A stretch of DNA of 64,000 nt from Paenibacillus nanensis. GTDB lineage: Bacteria; Bacillota; Bacilli; Paenibacillales; Paenibacillaceae. The first letter of the stretch is position 1. Each line of letters starts with the position of its first letter. The notes under the pieces were generated by a model, which saw only the letters and a list, made by a program, of their open reading frames with translations, was not told the DNA's origin and searched no databases. Both the position numbers and the translations under genes were made by a program. The stretch is from assembly GCF_003583765.1 (NCBI RefSeq), contig NZ_QXQA01000003.1, positions 186,001 to 250,000 on the forward strand. The letters are read 5' to 3'. This document shows positions 34,064 to 42,835 of the stretch, one piece after another.

Positions 34064-35362
34064 ATGTCATTATCCAGATCGGAATCGCGCCAGAAGGAGA
34101 AAGCGCAGCGTGAGAAGCGGCGCCGCAAGACGGTTCGTCTGTCTATTGCTATTGCCGGTTCTATTATTCTATTAACGGGCGCCGGACTGACCTTAAGTCA
34201 AACGGGAGGGCTGCCCGATTGGCTTTCATTCGGAAAAGAACAATCGTCATCGGATGGATTGACCGGAAGCTCGGACGATCATCCGCAAGTGGATGCGAAT
34301 GCGCCATCGGAAACGCCGGGAGGAACACCGGAAGAAACGCCGGATGCATCGGATGATGAAGCCGCAGCGGAGACGCCGGAGCCAAGCGCTGAGCCTGGAA
34401 TTGTAAATGAAGCTGCGGAACAGGTCAGCCTGTCGTTTGTCGGCGACATGCTGCCTGGCGAATATATTTCGAGCATTATGGCGGCGAAGGGATACGATTT
34501 CCCATACCAGCAAGTGCAGCTTTACTTAAGCGAACCGGATATTATGGCCGGTAACCTGGAGCTGCCGGTTACAACAGGCGGAACGCCGATTGAGAATACG
34601 CCGTATGTCTATAAAGGATCGCCGGACGCTTTGCCTGCTATGCGGGATGCCGGGTTCGACGTCATGAGCCTTGCGAATAACCATGCGCTCGACCAAGGAC
34701 TAGAGGGCATGCGGGATACGATGAAGCATTTGCGGGAAGCCGGCATAGGGTATATGGGAGTCGGCGAGAACGACAAGGAAGCTTTTGCCCCGCTTTTGAT
34801 GGAGGCCAAAGGGTTAAAGGTCGCTTACATTGGGGTGAGCGAGGTCATTCCTTTTGCAACGTTGAAAGCGGACAGCAATGTGCCCGGAATTGCGGAAACC
34901 TACGATACGACGCGTACGGTAGCTGCGATTCGGAAAGCGGAAGAAGAGGCGGATATCGTAGTCGTTATGGTTCATTGGGGAGAGGACGGCAAGGATACGG
35001 CTGAGGAATTGCAACGAGATTACGCGCGGCAGTACATTGATGCGGGGGCTGATCTGGTGGTCGGCAGCCATCCGCATGTGCTGCAAGGTTTTGAGACATA
35101 TAAAGGCAAATGGATCGCATACAGTTTAGGGAACTTCGTTTATGCTTCCAATCCATCCGGCTTGCTCGGGGAAACGGGTGTGCTTGACGCGGTTTGCGAT
35201 AAAGAAGGAGATTGTCAGCTGAAATTTAATCCGATGCATGTCATCGAGTCCCAGCCGATCCCGCTCGAGGGAGAGCCCGCGCAGAAGGTGCTCGACCGGT
35301 TAACCTCCGTTTCCTTCGGCGTTAAGCTGGATAACGAAGGAGCTATTGTGCCGATCCAATAA
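34064..35362 (+). CDS. CapA/PgsA-family metallophosphatase-like protein
   Basis: The 432-residue protein has a basic cytoplasmic N-terminus, one helix (about residues 27-45), a Pro/Glu/Thr-rich linker (65-112), and an extracellular calcineurin-like domain with LSFVGDMLPGEY, MAGNLELPV, LANNHALDQG, VMVHWGEDG and GSHPHVLQG. The family includes the PgsA/CapA factor for poly-gamma-glutamate export. Here capB and capC are not adjacent, so the substrate is open. A cluster with GDPD and DUF92 genes follows. Confidence 0.85.
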   Translation: MSLSRSESRQKEKAQREKRRRKTVRLSIAIAGSIILLTGAGLTLSQTGGLPDWLSFGKEQSSSDGLTGSSDDHPQVDANAPSETPGGTPEETPDASDDEAAAETPEPSAEPGIVNEAAEQVSLSFVGDMLPGEYISSIMAAKGYDFPYQQVQLYLSEPDIMAGNLELPVTTGGTPIENTPYVYKGSPDALPAMRDAGFDVMSLANNHALDQGLEGMRDTMKHLREAGIGYMGVGENDKEAFAPLLMEAKGLKVAYIGVSEVIPFATLKADSNVPGIAETYDTTRTVAAIRKAEEEADIVVVMVHWGEDGKDTAEELQRDYARQYIDAGADLVVGSHPHVLQGFETYKGKWIAYSLGNFVYASNPSGLLGETGVLDAVCDKEGDCQLKFNPMHVIESQPIPLEGEPAQKVLDRLTSVSFGVKLDNEGAIVPIQ

Positions 35363-35413
35363 GTCGATATAGAGATGTTTTTGAGCTTGCAGGGTAGGGG
35401 AAAGGAAGATTAC

Positions 35414-36202
35414 ATGATGAGAAATCCGTGCGTCGCGCATCGAGGCTGGTCAGGCCGCGCGCCGGAAAATACGATGGCTGCTTTCCGTATGGCGCTTGAA
35501 GCGCCCGATGTGAAGTGGATAGAGCTGGATGTTCAGCTCAGCAAGGACGGCGTCCCTGTTGTTATCCATGACTATAACTTGCGCCGAACGACAAATGGCC
35601 GAGGCGAGGTGCGCGATTGGACAGCGGCGGAGCTTGCGTCGCTGGATGCCGGCAGCTGGTTCTCGCCTAAGTTCAAAGGGGAATCGATTCCGACGCTGGA
35701 TGAAGTATTGCGCGAAGCGAAAGGCCGCTGCAAGCTGAATATCGAGCTGAAGACGGACGGCATTCGTTATCCGGACATTGAAGCCAAAACGCTTGAGCGG
35801 GTATATGCCCATCAGATGGAGGAGGATGTCGTGTTCACGTCCTTCGACTTCAATACGCTCAGACGGATGCGGAAGCTGTCGGACAATGTAAGGATCGGGC
35901 TTATTCTAGACGGATGGCGGAATACGCTTCTCCAAGAGCTCCGCGAGATGAAATCGGACTTTTTATCCATTGGTTATTCTAAGCTGAACAAAGCAAGAAT
36001 CGAGCAGCTGAATAAAGCCGGCATTCAGACGATGGCTTGGACGGTAAATGAAAAACGCGCGATCCGCAAAATGATTGAGCTTGACCCCAACCTGCTGATT
36101 TGCACCAATTACCCGGACCGCTGGCGCGAGGTTACAGCGAGTATGGGCAAGAGCGTTACCGGCCGGATAAAGGCAAGCGCATTCCGCTGGTTTAAGCTGT
36201 AG
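35414..36202 (+). CDS. Glycerophosphodiester phosphodiesterase
   Basis: The 262-residue cytosolic TIM-barrel enzyme releases glycerol-3-phosphate from glycerophosphodiesters. Visible are HRGWSGRAPENTMAAF, ELDVQLSKDGVPVVIHD (metal and catalytic residues) and LNIELKTDG. The C-terminal MAWTVNE motif is conserved. ATG codons at 35414 and 35417 follow AAAGGAAG. No signal peptide is seen, so it acts on internal or imported substrates. Confidence 0.9.
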   Translation: MMRNPCVAHRGWSGRAPENTMAAFRMALEAPDVKWIELDVQLSKDGVPVVIHDYNLRRTTNGRGEVRDWTAAELASLDAGSWFSPKFKGESIPTLDEVLREAKGRCKLNIELKTDGIRYPDIEAKTLERVYAHQMEEDVVFTSFDFNTLRRMRKLSDNVRIGLILDGWRNTLLQELREMKSDFLSIGYSKLNKARIEQLNKAGIQTMAWTVNEKRAIRKMIELDPNLLICTNYPDRWREVTASMGKSVTGRIKASAFRWFKL

Positions 36203-36241
36203 CACGGTATTCCAATTCGTATCATATGAAGGGAATTATCT

Positions 36242-37099
36242 ATGGTTGGCATAATCGATGAATGGTGGCTCAGGCTGCTTGCCGCTATTATAGGCAGCGG
36301 TCTATGCGCAGGACTAGCTTACCGCGCCCGTTCCTTATCCGGATCCGGAGCGTGGTCGGCTTTTATTATGGGAACAGGATATGTGACGCTCGGAGAGCCG
36401 GTCTGGTTCGGGGTGCTGATCGCGTTTTTTATTTCGTCTTCGTTCTGGTCGAAATGGAAGCGGCATTCGCGGAAGAAAGCGGACGCGGAAGCGAATTACG
36501 CCAAAGGCAGCCGCCGGGACGCCGGCCAGGTCTGGGCGAATGGCGGCGCGGGCTTGCTGCTGTGCGCCGCTCATGCGCTGTGGCCCCATGAGGGGTGGCT
36601 GTTCGCGTTCATCGGCGTGATGGCTGCCGTGAACGCGGACACTTGGGCTACCGAAATCGGGGCCCTCAGCCGTACGGCGCCGCGATCGATATTGAGCGGC
36701 AAGAAGGTATTGGCTGGGACGAGCGGCGGAGTGACGCCGCTCGGCAGCGCGGCAGCGCTCGCGGGCGCCGCGTTCATCGGCGCCGTCGCCGCGCTGCTGC
36801 TGGCGCAGCCCGCCGGCGCAGCTGCGGGCGAGCCCGGCGAAGCCGCTGCGGCGGCGGCGCTGATCGCCGCAGCGGCCGCCGCCGGCCTGGCCGGGGCCTT
36901 CGCCGATTCGCTGCTCGGCGCCACCGGCCAGGCCATGTTTCGCTGCCAAGTGTGCGGCAGCGAAACGGAGCGCGCCGAGCATTGCGGTCGCGCGGCGCGG
37001 CATGTGCGCGGCTTTGCCGCGCTGAACAACGACAGGGTGAACCTCCTGTCGTCGCTTTTCGCCGGCCTGCTGGCTTTCGCCATCGGCCAGCTGCTTTAA
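36242..37099 (+). CDS. DUF92 (TMEM19/VTE6-like) integral membrane protein
   Basis: The 285-residue protein has six to seven helices. DUF92 signatures include SGAWSAFIMG, GQVWANGGAGLLL, NADTWATEIGAL and TSGGVTPLGSAAA. Plant relatives include a phytyl-phosphate kinase, which hints at polyprenyl-phosphate chemistry (inference). Residues 180-225 are an alanine-rich run encoded by a visibly GC-rich stretch. CQVCGSETERAEHC near the end may bind metal. It is the last gene of the CapA-GDPD-DUF92 group. Confidence 0.82.
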   Translation: MVGIIDEWWLRLLAAIIGSGLCAGLAYRARSLSGSGAWSAFIMGTGYVTLGEPVWFGVLIAFFISSSFWSKWKRHSRKKADAEANYAKGSRRDAGQVWANGGAGLLLCAAHALWPHEGWLFAFIGVMAAVNADTWATEIGALSRTAPRSILSGKKVLAGTSGGVTPLGSAAALAGAAFIGAVAALLLAQPAGAAAGEPGEAAAAAALIAAAAAAGLAGAFADSLLGATGQAMFRCQVCGSETERAEHCGRAARHVRGFAALNNDRVNLLSSLFAGLLAFAIGQLL

Positions 37100-37127
37100 C
37101 TTGCTGCTTGCGCAGCAGTGCCGCATA

Positions 37128-37262
37128 TAAGCCGTAAACCCCGGCTTACAGAGCTCATCCGCGCGGCAACGCTGCCCGTAAGCCGTAAAACCCGGCTTAC
37201 AGAGCTCATCCGCAACGCTGCCCGTAAGCCGTAAAACCCGGCTTGCAATTCCCGCAACGCTG
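37128..37262. repeat. Three tandem palindromic repeats
   Basis: The unit TAAGCCGTAAAACCCGGCTT starts at 37128, 37179 and 37225 (spacing 51 and 46 nt), with GAGCTCATCCGC and AACGCTGCC conserved between copies. TAAGCCG and CGGCTTA in each of the first two units form a hairpin. The third copy has one change (TTGC). The array lies between convergent genes. Confidence 0.75.
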
Positions 37263-37278
37263 CCGCTCCCGATACACC

Positions 37279-37315
37279 AAAAAAGCCTCAGGCCCTAAGG
37301 CGGCCCGAGGCTTTT
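37279..37315. terminator. Bidirectional terminator
   Basis: AAAAGCCTC / GAGGCTTTT flank an inner GGCC/GGCC stem. It separates the DUF92 gene from the convergent pepF gene. Confidence 0.85.
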
Positions 37316-37329
37316 CTATTAAACGCCAA

Positions 37330-39135
37330 TTACTTCACATTCCTGCTTGAAGTCAGCTCTTCCATCTGCCCGATCAGCTCTTCGAACACGCTCATCGCCT
37401 GCTCGATCGGCTCCGGAGTCGACATATCGACGCCGGCTTTCTTCAGGATGTTGATCGAGAAGTCGCTGCCGCCGCTCTTCAGGAAGCCGAGGTAACGTTC
37501 CACTGCCGGTTCGCCTTCCTCCAAAATCTGCTTCGAGAAGCTGGTTGCGGCAGAGAAGCCCGTCGCGTATTTGTACACATAGAAGCTGTTGTAGAAATGC
37601 GGAATGCGCGCCCATTCCATTTCAATGTCCTGATCGACAACCATTCCCGGCCCGTAATAAAGCTTATTCAGATCGTAGTAGATCTTGCTCAGCTCTTGCG
37701 GCGTCAACGATTCGCCGGCTTCCGTGCGCTCGTGCACGATTTTTTCAAACTCGGCAAACATCGTTTGACGGAATACCGTCGTGCGGAATTGGTCCGCATA
37801 GTAGGTGAGCAGGTACATTTTTTCCTTTGCGTCCGTCGACTTGCCGAGCAAGTAGTCCATCAGCAGCGCTTCATTTAACGTAGAAGCAACTTCAGCCAGG
37901 AAGATGGTATATTGCGCATCCCTATAATTTTGGTTGTTGTCCGAATAGTACGAATGCAGCGCGTGGCCCATCTCATGCGTCAGCGTAAACATGCTGTTCA
38001 AATTATCTTTGTGATTCAGAAGCACATAAGGATGGGTGCCGTAAGCGCCCCAGCTGTAGGCGCCGCTTCGCTTACCTTCATTCTCGTAAACGTCGATCCA
38101 GCCTTGATCGAAGCCTTCCTGAAGCACGTTCAAATAATCGTCGCCGAGCGGCTTCAAGCTTTCTTTGATCGTTTTCTTCGCGTCCTCGTAGCTGATCTCC
38201 ATATCGAATTCTTCCACAAGCGGCGCAAACAAGTCGTACATATGAAGCTCATCGAGTCCGAGCAGGCGCTTCCGAAGCTCCATATAACGGTGCATCAGCG
38301 GCAAATGCTTATGAATCGTGTCGATCAGATTCGTATACACTTCCTTCGGAATATTATCGCCATACAGCGACATTCCGAGCGCAGAATCGTATTTGCGAGC
38401 CTTCGCGTAAAAAATATTTTTTGTCACGTTCGCATTCAGCGTCGAAGCGAGCGTGTTTTTCAGCTTGCCGTATGTATCGTACATCGCTTTGAAGGCTTCA
38501 CGTCGCACGTCGCGGTTTTTGCTCTCCAGGAACTGAATATAGCGGCCGTGCGTTAACTCGACTTCTTCGCCTTTTTCGTTTTTCACCTTCGGGAATTTCA
38601 AATCCGCGTTGTTCAGCATGCTGAAGATCGTGCCGGGCGCGGTGCTGACATTGCCGACTTGGGCAAGCAGCGCTTCCTCGCTCTTCGATAAGACATGCGC
38701 TTTTTGTCTTCTCATCTCTTCGAGCGTATGGCGGTATTTCGCGAGCGACTCGTTATTGATCATCGCATCCAGCTCGCTGTCGGATAAGCTGAGCACCTCC
38801 GGCGTTACAAAGGATAACGCCTCGCCTGTTTCCACGCTGAGCTTTTTCGATTTGTCGGACAGCGCTTGGAAGCCCGGTTCAGCTGTATCTTCGTGATGGC
38901 GCATGTTGGCGTACACGTAAAGGCGCTCAACGTGAAGCGAAAGCTCATCCTCCAGCTCAAAGCATGCTTTCAGCTGCGCGGCGTCTTTGAGCTTGCCTTG
39001 GAAGTCTGCCGCTTTTTTGATCAATTGCTTGGCTTCTGCGTATTCTTTGTCCCAAGCTTCTTGATTCGGGAACAGGTCTTCCAGCTTCCAGCGGTATTCG
39101 ACCGCCGTTTCAGAACGTTTAGGTACGTTGCTCAT
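37330..39135 (-). CDS. pepF: Oligoendopeptidase F
   Basis: The 601-residue M3-family zinc metallopeptidase cleaves peptides of roughly 7-17 residues, in the cytosol in known cases. The zinc motif HEMGH is within LTHEMGHALHSYYS, with the distal Glu in FLAEVASTLNE. The start at 39135 has a good SD (GAGGAGG, 5 nt spacing) and gives the usual MSNVPKR start. An in-frame upstream ATG at 39261 has an equally good SD and adds a signal-peptide-like leader, so a second longer form is possible. Confidence 0.93.
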   Translation of the reverse strand: MSNVPKRSETAVEYRWKLEDLFPNQEAWDKEYAEAKQLIKKAADFQGKLKDAAQLKACFELEDELSLHVERLYVYANMRHHEDTAEPGFQALSDKSKKLSVETGEALSFVTPEVLSLSDSELDAMINNESLAKYRHTLEEMRRQKAHVLSKSEEALLAQVGNVSTAPGTIFSMLNNADLKFPKVKNEKGEEVELTHGRYIQFLESKNRDVRREAFKAMYDTYGKLKNTLASTLNANVTKNIFYAKARKYDSALGMSLYGDNIPKEVYTNLIDTIHKHLPLMHRYMELRKRLLGLDELHMYDLFAPLVEEFDMEISYEDAKKTIKESLKPLGDDYLNVLQEGFDQGWIDVYENEGKRSGAYSWGAYGTHPYVLLNHKDNLNSMFTLTHEMGHALHSYYSDNNQNYRDAQYTIFLAEVASTLNEALLMDYLLGKSTDAKEKMYLLTYYADQFRTTVFRQTMFAEFEKIVHERTEAGESLTPQELSKIYYDLNKLYYGPGMVVDQDIEMEWARIPHFYNSFYVYKYATGFSAATSFSKQILEEGEPAVERYLGFLKSGGSDFSINILKKAGVDMSTPEPIEQAMSVFEELIGQMEELTSSRNVK

Positions 39136-39261
39136 AGTATTCCTCCTCGGTATGGATGAATGATGTTGCTTAGGGCCTTCAGCGCGTGTACTGACGCGGA
39201 TGGAATCGGCAGCGGCGCCTTGGGTCAAGGTAACCGCCAGCAGCAAAGGAAGCCACTTCAT
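39136..39261 (-). other. In-frame upstream start and signal-peptide-like leader of pepF
   Basis: An ATG at 39261 follows GAGGTGAT with 6 nt spacing, a near-perfect SD. It opens 42 codons with no stop before the pepF ATG. The residues read MKWLPLLLAVTLTQGAAA then DS: a short basic end, a hydrophobic core and an Ala-x-Ala cleavage pattern. It predicts an exported PepF isoform. Confidence 0.5.
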
Positions 39262-39329
39262 GCTTGCATCACCTCTCAAGACACAGTTTGTCAGTACTAT
39301 GTCCCGAAAGGCCCGGCATTATCCGTCCG

Positions 39330-39521
39330 TTAAAGCGTTCCTTCGCCCATCGTAAATAACGCGTACACAATTAGGAAAAAAGCGAACGCGATCATGACAA
39401 GCGAAATAAGCGCCAGTCCCCTTCGCATTTTTGGCGGCAAGGAATCGCGTTTCATAATCGTGACGGCGCCAAGGGCAAATGCCGCAATGATAAAAATAAT
39501 GGTAGATGTCGCCATGTCCAT
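39330..39521 (-). CDS. Small two-helix membrane protein, unknown function
   Basis: The 63-residue product has hydrophobic helices at about residues 5-22 and 35-57, joined by a basic loop (MKRDSLPPKMRRG), so both ends face outside. No family was recognised. The SD is imperfect (GGGGGTTGAT, 12 nt before the first ATG), and a second ATG lies two codons later. It sits between pepF and another small minus-strand gene. Confidence 0.5.
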   Translation of the reverse strand: MDMATSTIIFIIAAFALGAVTIMKRDSLPPKMRRGLALISLVMIAFAFFLIVYALFTMGEGTL

Positions 39522-39642
39522 ACTGTCTGATCAACCCCCTATCGTTAACTATGCGGCCCGCCGTAACGATATGTTCGCTGGCGCACAGTCCATTTCCTTT
39601 TTTTTGAAAGCAAAGAAGGCGATTCAAACGCCGCGGCCCGCG

Positions 39643-39876
39643 CTACACTTCCCGAAGCGCGTTCATAATCGCTTCCCGTTCTTCCTCGCGTCCAACAAAA
39701 TCGTCTTCGCGAAAACGGTTTTCCGCCCAATGCATGAGCTGCGGTCGGCTGACGAACGTGTGGCACTCTTCGCCCCACTGGTCGGTGATCTCTCGAACGA
39801 TTAGCGTCTTGCCCTGCACTTCAACAGTAAGCATGTTGTACTTATCGGTTTTATAAATCTGGTGTTTTTTAAACAT
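39643..39876 (-). CDS. Small conserved-looking hypothetical protein
   Basis: The 77-residue soluble product has two beta-strand pairs (YNMLTVEVQGKTLIVREI) followed by helices, ending in an acidic/basic helix (REEEREAIMNALREV). A good SD (AAAGGTGG) precedes the ATG. No family was recognised. Confidence 0.5.
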   Translation of the reverse strand: MFKKHQIYKTDKYNMLTVEVQGKTLIVREITDQWGEECHTFVSRPQLMHWAENRFREDDFVGREEEREAIMNALREV

Positions 39877-40023
39877 GACGGTTCCACCTTTAATTAGTGA
39901 ATTATGGTATAGTTAACATGATAGCCATTCTGGTTGCGGTAATCAATACAAACGGCTGATGAATGGTGATCGAGATGAGCTTAGGTTTTGAAAAAGACGA
40001 GTTGAGAAGAGGAGAGATGAGGA

Positions 40024-40731
40024 ATGTCACAACAGATTTACGAGCAAGTCGGAGTAGCGATGACCTGCAGAGGGTACGAGGAGTACTTGTCGATGTTCGG
40101 GCTGACGGAAGCAGAGCTGAGCACTGGACCAATTTTGGATGTGGCTGCAGGAGGCTCATCGTTCACTGCAGAAGCGAGAAGCCGCGGCTACCAAGCCTTT
40201 GCGGTCGATCCCCGTTATGGCGGGGATGTTCAGAAATGGATCGCTGAGGCAAGGGAAGAGATCGCGACCTCGACAGCAAAGCTCGATGCGCTGAAGGATC
40301 GTTTTGACTGGAGCTATTACGGCTCGATCGACCGGCATCGCGAAGGCAGGGAAGCATCGCTCACGAAATTTGCCTCACATGTTCAGTCGGAAGATGGGGT
40401 ATTCTGTTATAAGGGAGGTTCGCTGCCTAAGCTTCCTTATCAAGACCACGAATTTTCGCTCGTCTTATGCAGCCACTTCCTGTTTTTATACGCAGAGCAA
40501 TTCGGCTATTCGTTTCACGAGAATGCGGTGCGGGAATTGATGAGAGTATGCAGGCCCGGAGGAAAGGTTCGCATCTATCCGTTAATTTCGCTGCACTGGA
40601 AGCCGTATGAGAAGCTGGAGGGTTTGATGGAGATGATTCGGAGAGAAGGCGGTGCGCCGGCGCTGAAAAACTCATCGCTGCCTTTTATTCCGGACTCGAA
40701 TCAATTCCTTGAAATTGTAATCGAAGGCTAA
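40024..40731 (+). CDS. Class I SAM-dependent methyltransferase-like protein
   Basis: The 235-residue product has motif I as ILDVAAGGSSFTAEA, an acidic end of strand 2 (AVDPRY), and a late motif RELMRVCRPGGKVRIYPL typical of small-molecule methyltransferases. The region between motifs I and IV is longer than usual, with a helical insert (about residues 75-110). The substrate is unknown. SD GAGGAG-like sequences precede the ATG. Confidence 0.7.
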   Translation: MSQQIYEQVGVAMTCRGYEEYLSMFGLTEAELSTGPILDVAAGGSSFTAEARSRGYQAFAVDPRYGGDVQKWIAEAREEIATSTAKLDALKDRFDWSYYGSIDRHREGREASLTKFASHVQSEDGVFCYKGGSLPKLPYQDHEFSLVLCSHFLFLYAEQFGYSFHENAVRELMRVCRPGGKVRIYPLISLHWKPYEKLEGLMEMIRREGGAPALKNSSLPFIPDSNQFLEIVIEG

Positions 40732-40752
40732 ACTTGTGAAAAATAGCTGGAA

Positions 40753-40781
40753 TTGCATTTTGAATACCGGATCGGTATAAT
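40753..40781 (+). promoter_or_regulatory. Promoter of the cold-shock gene
   Basis: TTGCAT and TATAAT are spaced by exactly 17 nt. The leader carries a perfect hairpin, CGCTGTC-ccga-GACAGCG (40789-40806), about 25 nt before the start codon, a plausible temperature-responsive element. Confidence 0.6.
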
Positions 40782-40830
40782 GATCTCACGCTGTCCCGAG
40801 ACAGCGGAACATTCTAGGAGGTTATGCACG

Positions 40831-41028
40831 TTGAAAGGTACAGTAAAATGGTTTAACGCAGAGAAAGGCTACGGTTTCATTCAAGTGGAGGACGGAGAAG
40901 ACGTATTTGTCCACTACTCTGCGATTCAAGGCGATGGCTTTAAGTCCCTGGAAGAAGGCCAGGCGGTTGAATTCGATATCACGGAAGGTAACCGCGGCGC
41001 TCAAGCGGCCAACGTCCACAAACTATAG
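40831..41028 (+). CDS. Cold-shock protein, CspA family
   Basis: This 65-residue single cold-shock domain is an RNA chaperone. RNP1 is KGYGFI and RNP2 is VFVHY. The family start is [16 protein letters not shown], which here requires a TTG codon at 40831, placed 9 nt after AGGAGGT. An ATG at 40824 is in another frame and is not used. It is monocistronic between its own promoter and terminator. Confidence 0.93.
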   Translation: MKGTVKWFNAEKGYGFIQVEDGEDVFVHYSAIQGDGFKSLEEGQAVEFDITEGNRGAQAANVHKL

Positions 41029-41060
41029 GTTTATCGGATTATAAAGCATACGACCACGAC

Positions 41061-41092
41061 AAAAAGGCTCCCCATGCGGGGGCCTCTTTTTA
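41061..41092 (+). terminator. Terminator after the cold-shock gene
   Basis: AAAAAGGCTCCCC-atgc-GGGGGCCTCTTTTT is a stem with one T-G wobble or mismatch, A-tract and T-tract on either side. Confidence 0.85.
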
Positions 41093-41189
41093 TTGCTGCG
41101 GATCGAGCCTTGCAAGTTGTGACAGCCCGATCCTTTTTTTCAATGCAAGCAGGGTCTGCGTTACAACGAAGTCATTATCCGCCGCGTGG

Positions 41190-41805
41190 CTTAGTGCATT
41201 TTTTTTGTTCAACATACGCCTAATCGTCCAGTATATACCGTCAGTTCAGCACATATCGTTCGTTTCATTAAAAGTTAGCTTTAATCCCATACCGTTTGTT
41301 CGAAGCACGAGCTTGGTTGAACGCACATTGATTGATCGATGTATGTACACTCGTACAAGGCACACTGTTTGCTAAAGGAAGCAGTTTCGTTCAACACTCA
41401 TCATTTGTTCCACGTAGGCGCTTAGCTTTAACACAGATCTTTTGTTAGAAACCGCGCTAAGTCGCACATTGATTGTTCAATGTACGCTTTATCGTTCAAG
41501 ACACACTGATTGTTCAATGTACGCTTTATCATTCAAGGTACACTGTGCACACTGATTGTTCAATGTACGGCTTTATCGTTCAAGACACGTTGATTGGATT
41601 GTTCAATGTACGCTTTATCGTTCAAGACACGTTGATTGGATTGTTCAATGTACGCTTTATCGTTCAGGGCACGTTGATTGGATTGTTCAAAGTACGCTTT
41701 TTCGTTCAGGGCACGTAGATTGAATTGTTCAAAGTACGCTTTATCGTTCAAGGCACATTGATTGTTCAACGTACGCGTTATCATTCAAAGCATGTTGTTT
41801 AGCAC
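41190..41805. repeat. Degenerate tandem repeat array, about 42-nt unit
   Basis: Eight clear copies start at TTGTTCAA positions 41473, 41510, 41556, 41599, 41641, 41683, 41725 and 41762 (spacing 37, 46, 43, 42, 42, 42, 37). Each 42-nt unit is two related halves that begin GTTCAA-N3-ACG, giving a basic 21-nt period. Looser copies (for example TTTGTTCAACATACGC near 41205) reach back to about 41190. The best-matched copies are central, so the edges are decayed. No gene is visible between 41092 and 41957. Confidence 0.85.
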
Positions 41806-41957
41806 ACGCTTTGTTTCGCGTACTCTTTCGTAATGCTTATGGCTTGTGTTATGATGTTGCTATTATAGCGGTAGCGTAAAGCATGCGCTGTTTGTTCTCG
41901 TTGGAGGGCGGACAGCGCATTTTTTATGTCCATTTTCTTATTTTAGGAGGCGGTAGC

Positions 41958-42620
41958 ATGCATGATAAGCTATTTGAAAGGCAATTTGACCTATTTCTGC
42001 AAAAACAGAAAGCGGAAGCAAGCCCAAGGCGAAGGGAGATGCTGGAAAAGGATTTAACCGGCACAATCAAGCTTTTTAAAGAAGCGCTTTGGCCGGTTTT
42101 TAAAAGCTTCGAGGGATTTGTGCTGGAATACGAAATCAAAGGGCCAGGCGGAATAAGTATTTTTCTTGATGTGTTTTACTGTCCCTACCGCTCCTCCTTC
42201 GAATGCGAAGGCTACAGCGCCCACGCGGAAACGATCACGAGAAGCCGCTTCGATTTCGAAAAACAGCGTATCCGCACGATGCTTTTGCATGGGATCACTT
42301 ATATCCCCTTTAGTTGGGATGAACTGGAGAAGAAGGGGCACTTGTGCAGAGCATTCGTTCAAGAGATGGTCGCGAAGTTTACAAGCAGAGAGCAACATGA
42401 GTTAAACATTTACGAGAAAGAAATCATTCGTGCCTTTGCCGTTTCTCGCCAATCATTTAAAATCGATGAGGTTTGCGGACTTATACAGAAAAAAACGACA
42501 TTTAGTCGGCTTGTTGTTAAATCACTTATTGAAAAAGGCCTAATAAGGCCAGCAAGACCAACGCTTAAACGTCATCACGAATTTTTGGTTGAAGAAACCG
42601 CACTTTTTTATCTCCAATAA
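41958..42620 (+). CDS. Putative DUF559/Vsr-like nuclease with C-terminal winged helix
   Basis: The 220-residue product has a helical N-terminus (1-50), then a PD-(D/E)XK-type core: Asp71 in FLDVFY, E82-x-E84-G in FECEGYSAH, and R...L...G in QRIRTMLLHGITYIPFSWDEL. This order matches DUF559/Vsr-type endonuclease folds. Residues 150-220 resemble a winged helix (FSRLVVKSLIEKGLI). The catalytic Lys position is occupied by Glu84, so activity needs proof. The ATG at 41958 follows TTTTAGGAGG. It stands alone between two tandem-repeat arrays. No methylase or restriction partner is near. Confidence 0.6.
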   Translation: MHDKLFERQFDLFLQKQKAEASPRRREMLEKDLTGTIKLFKEALWPVFKSFEGFVLEYEIKGPGGISIFLDVFYCPYRSSFECEGYSAHAETITRSRFDFEKQRIRTMLLHGITYIPFSWDELEKKGHLCRAFVQEMVAKFTSREQHELNIYEKEIIRAFAVSRQSFKIDEVCGLIQKKTTFSRLVVKSLIEKGLIRPARPTLKRHHEFLVEETALFYLQ

Positions 42621-42835
42621 TTTAAATTTTATTACGCTATGGGCTGCATATCGTTTATGCGTACTGTGACAATTTTACTCTTCTATTTTCTAATAATTAG
42701 GAGAGTCGTAGTGAGTGAGAATGGCCGGAGTAACATTTGGTGGGTTAAGCTTTTACGGAGTAATTAAATGTGTCCGGAGAAGAGGTCACACTGAACAAGT
42801 AGGCGTGGCAAATGGTTGCGTAACAAAAAGTGCTA

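Noticed and set aside
36335-37126. Long minus-strand and plus-strand alternative ORFs over the DUF92 gene
   Set aside because: They are by-products of high GC and an alanine-rich run. The DUF92 frame has clear family motifs.
41473-41805. Repeat-encoded ORFs in the 42-nt array
   Set aside because: The 42-nt period keeps frames open. The unit length varies (37, 43, 46), which breaks frames, and no SD is present.
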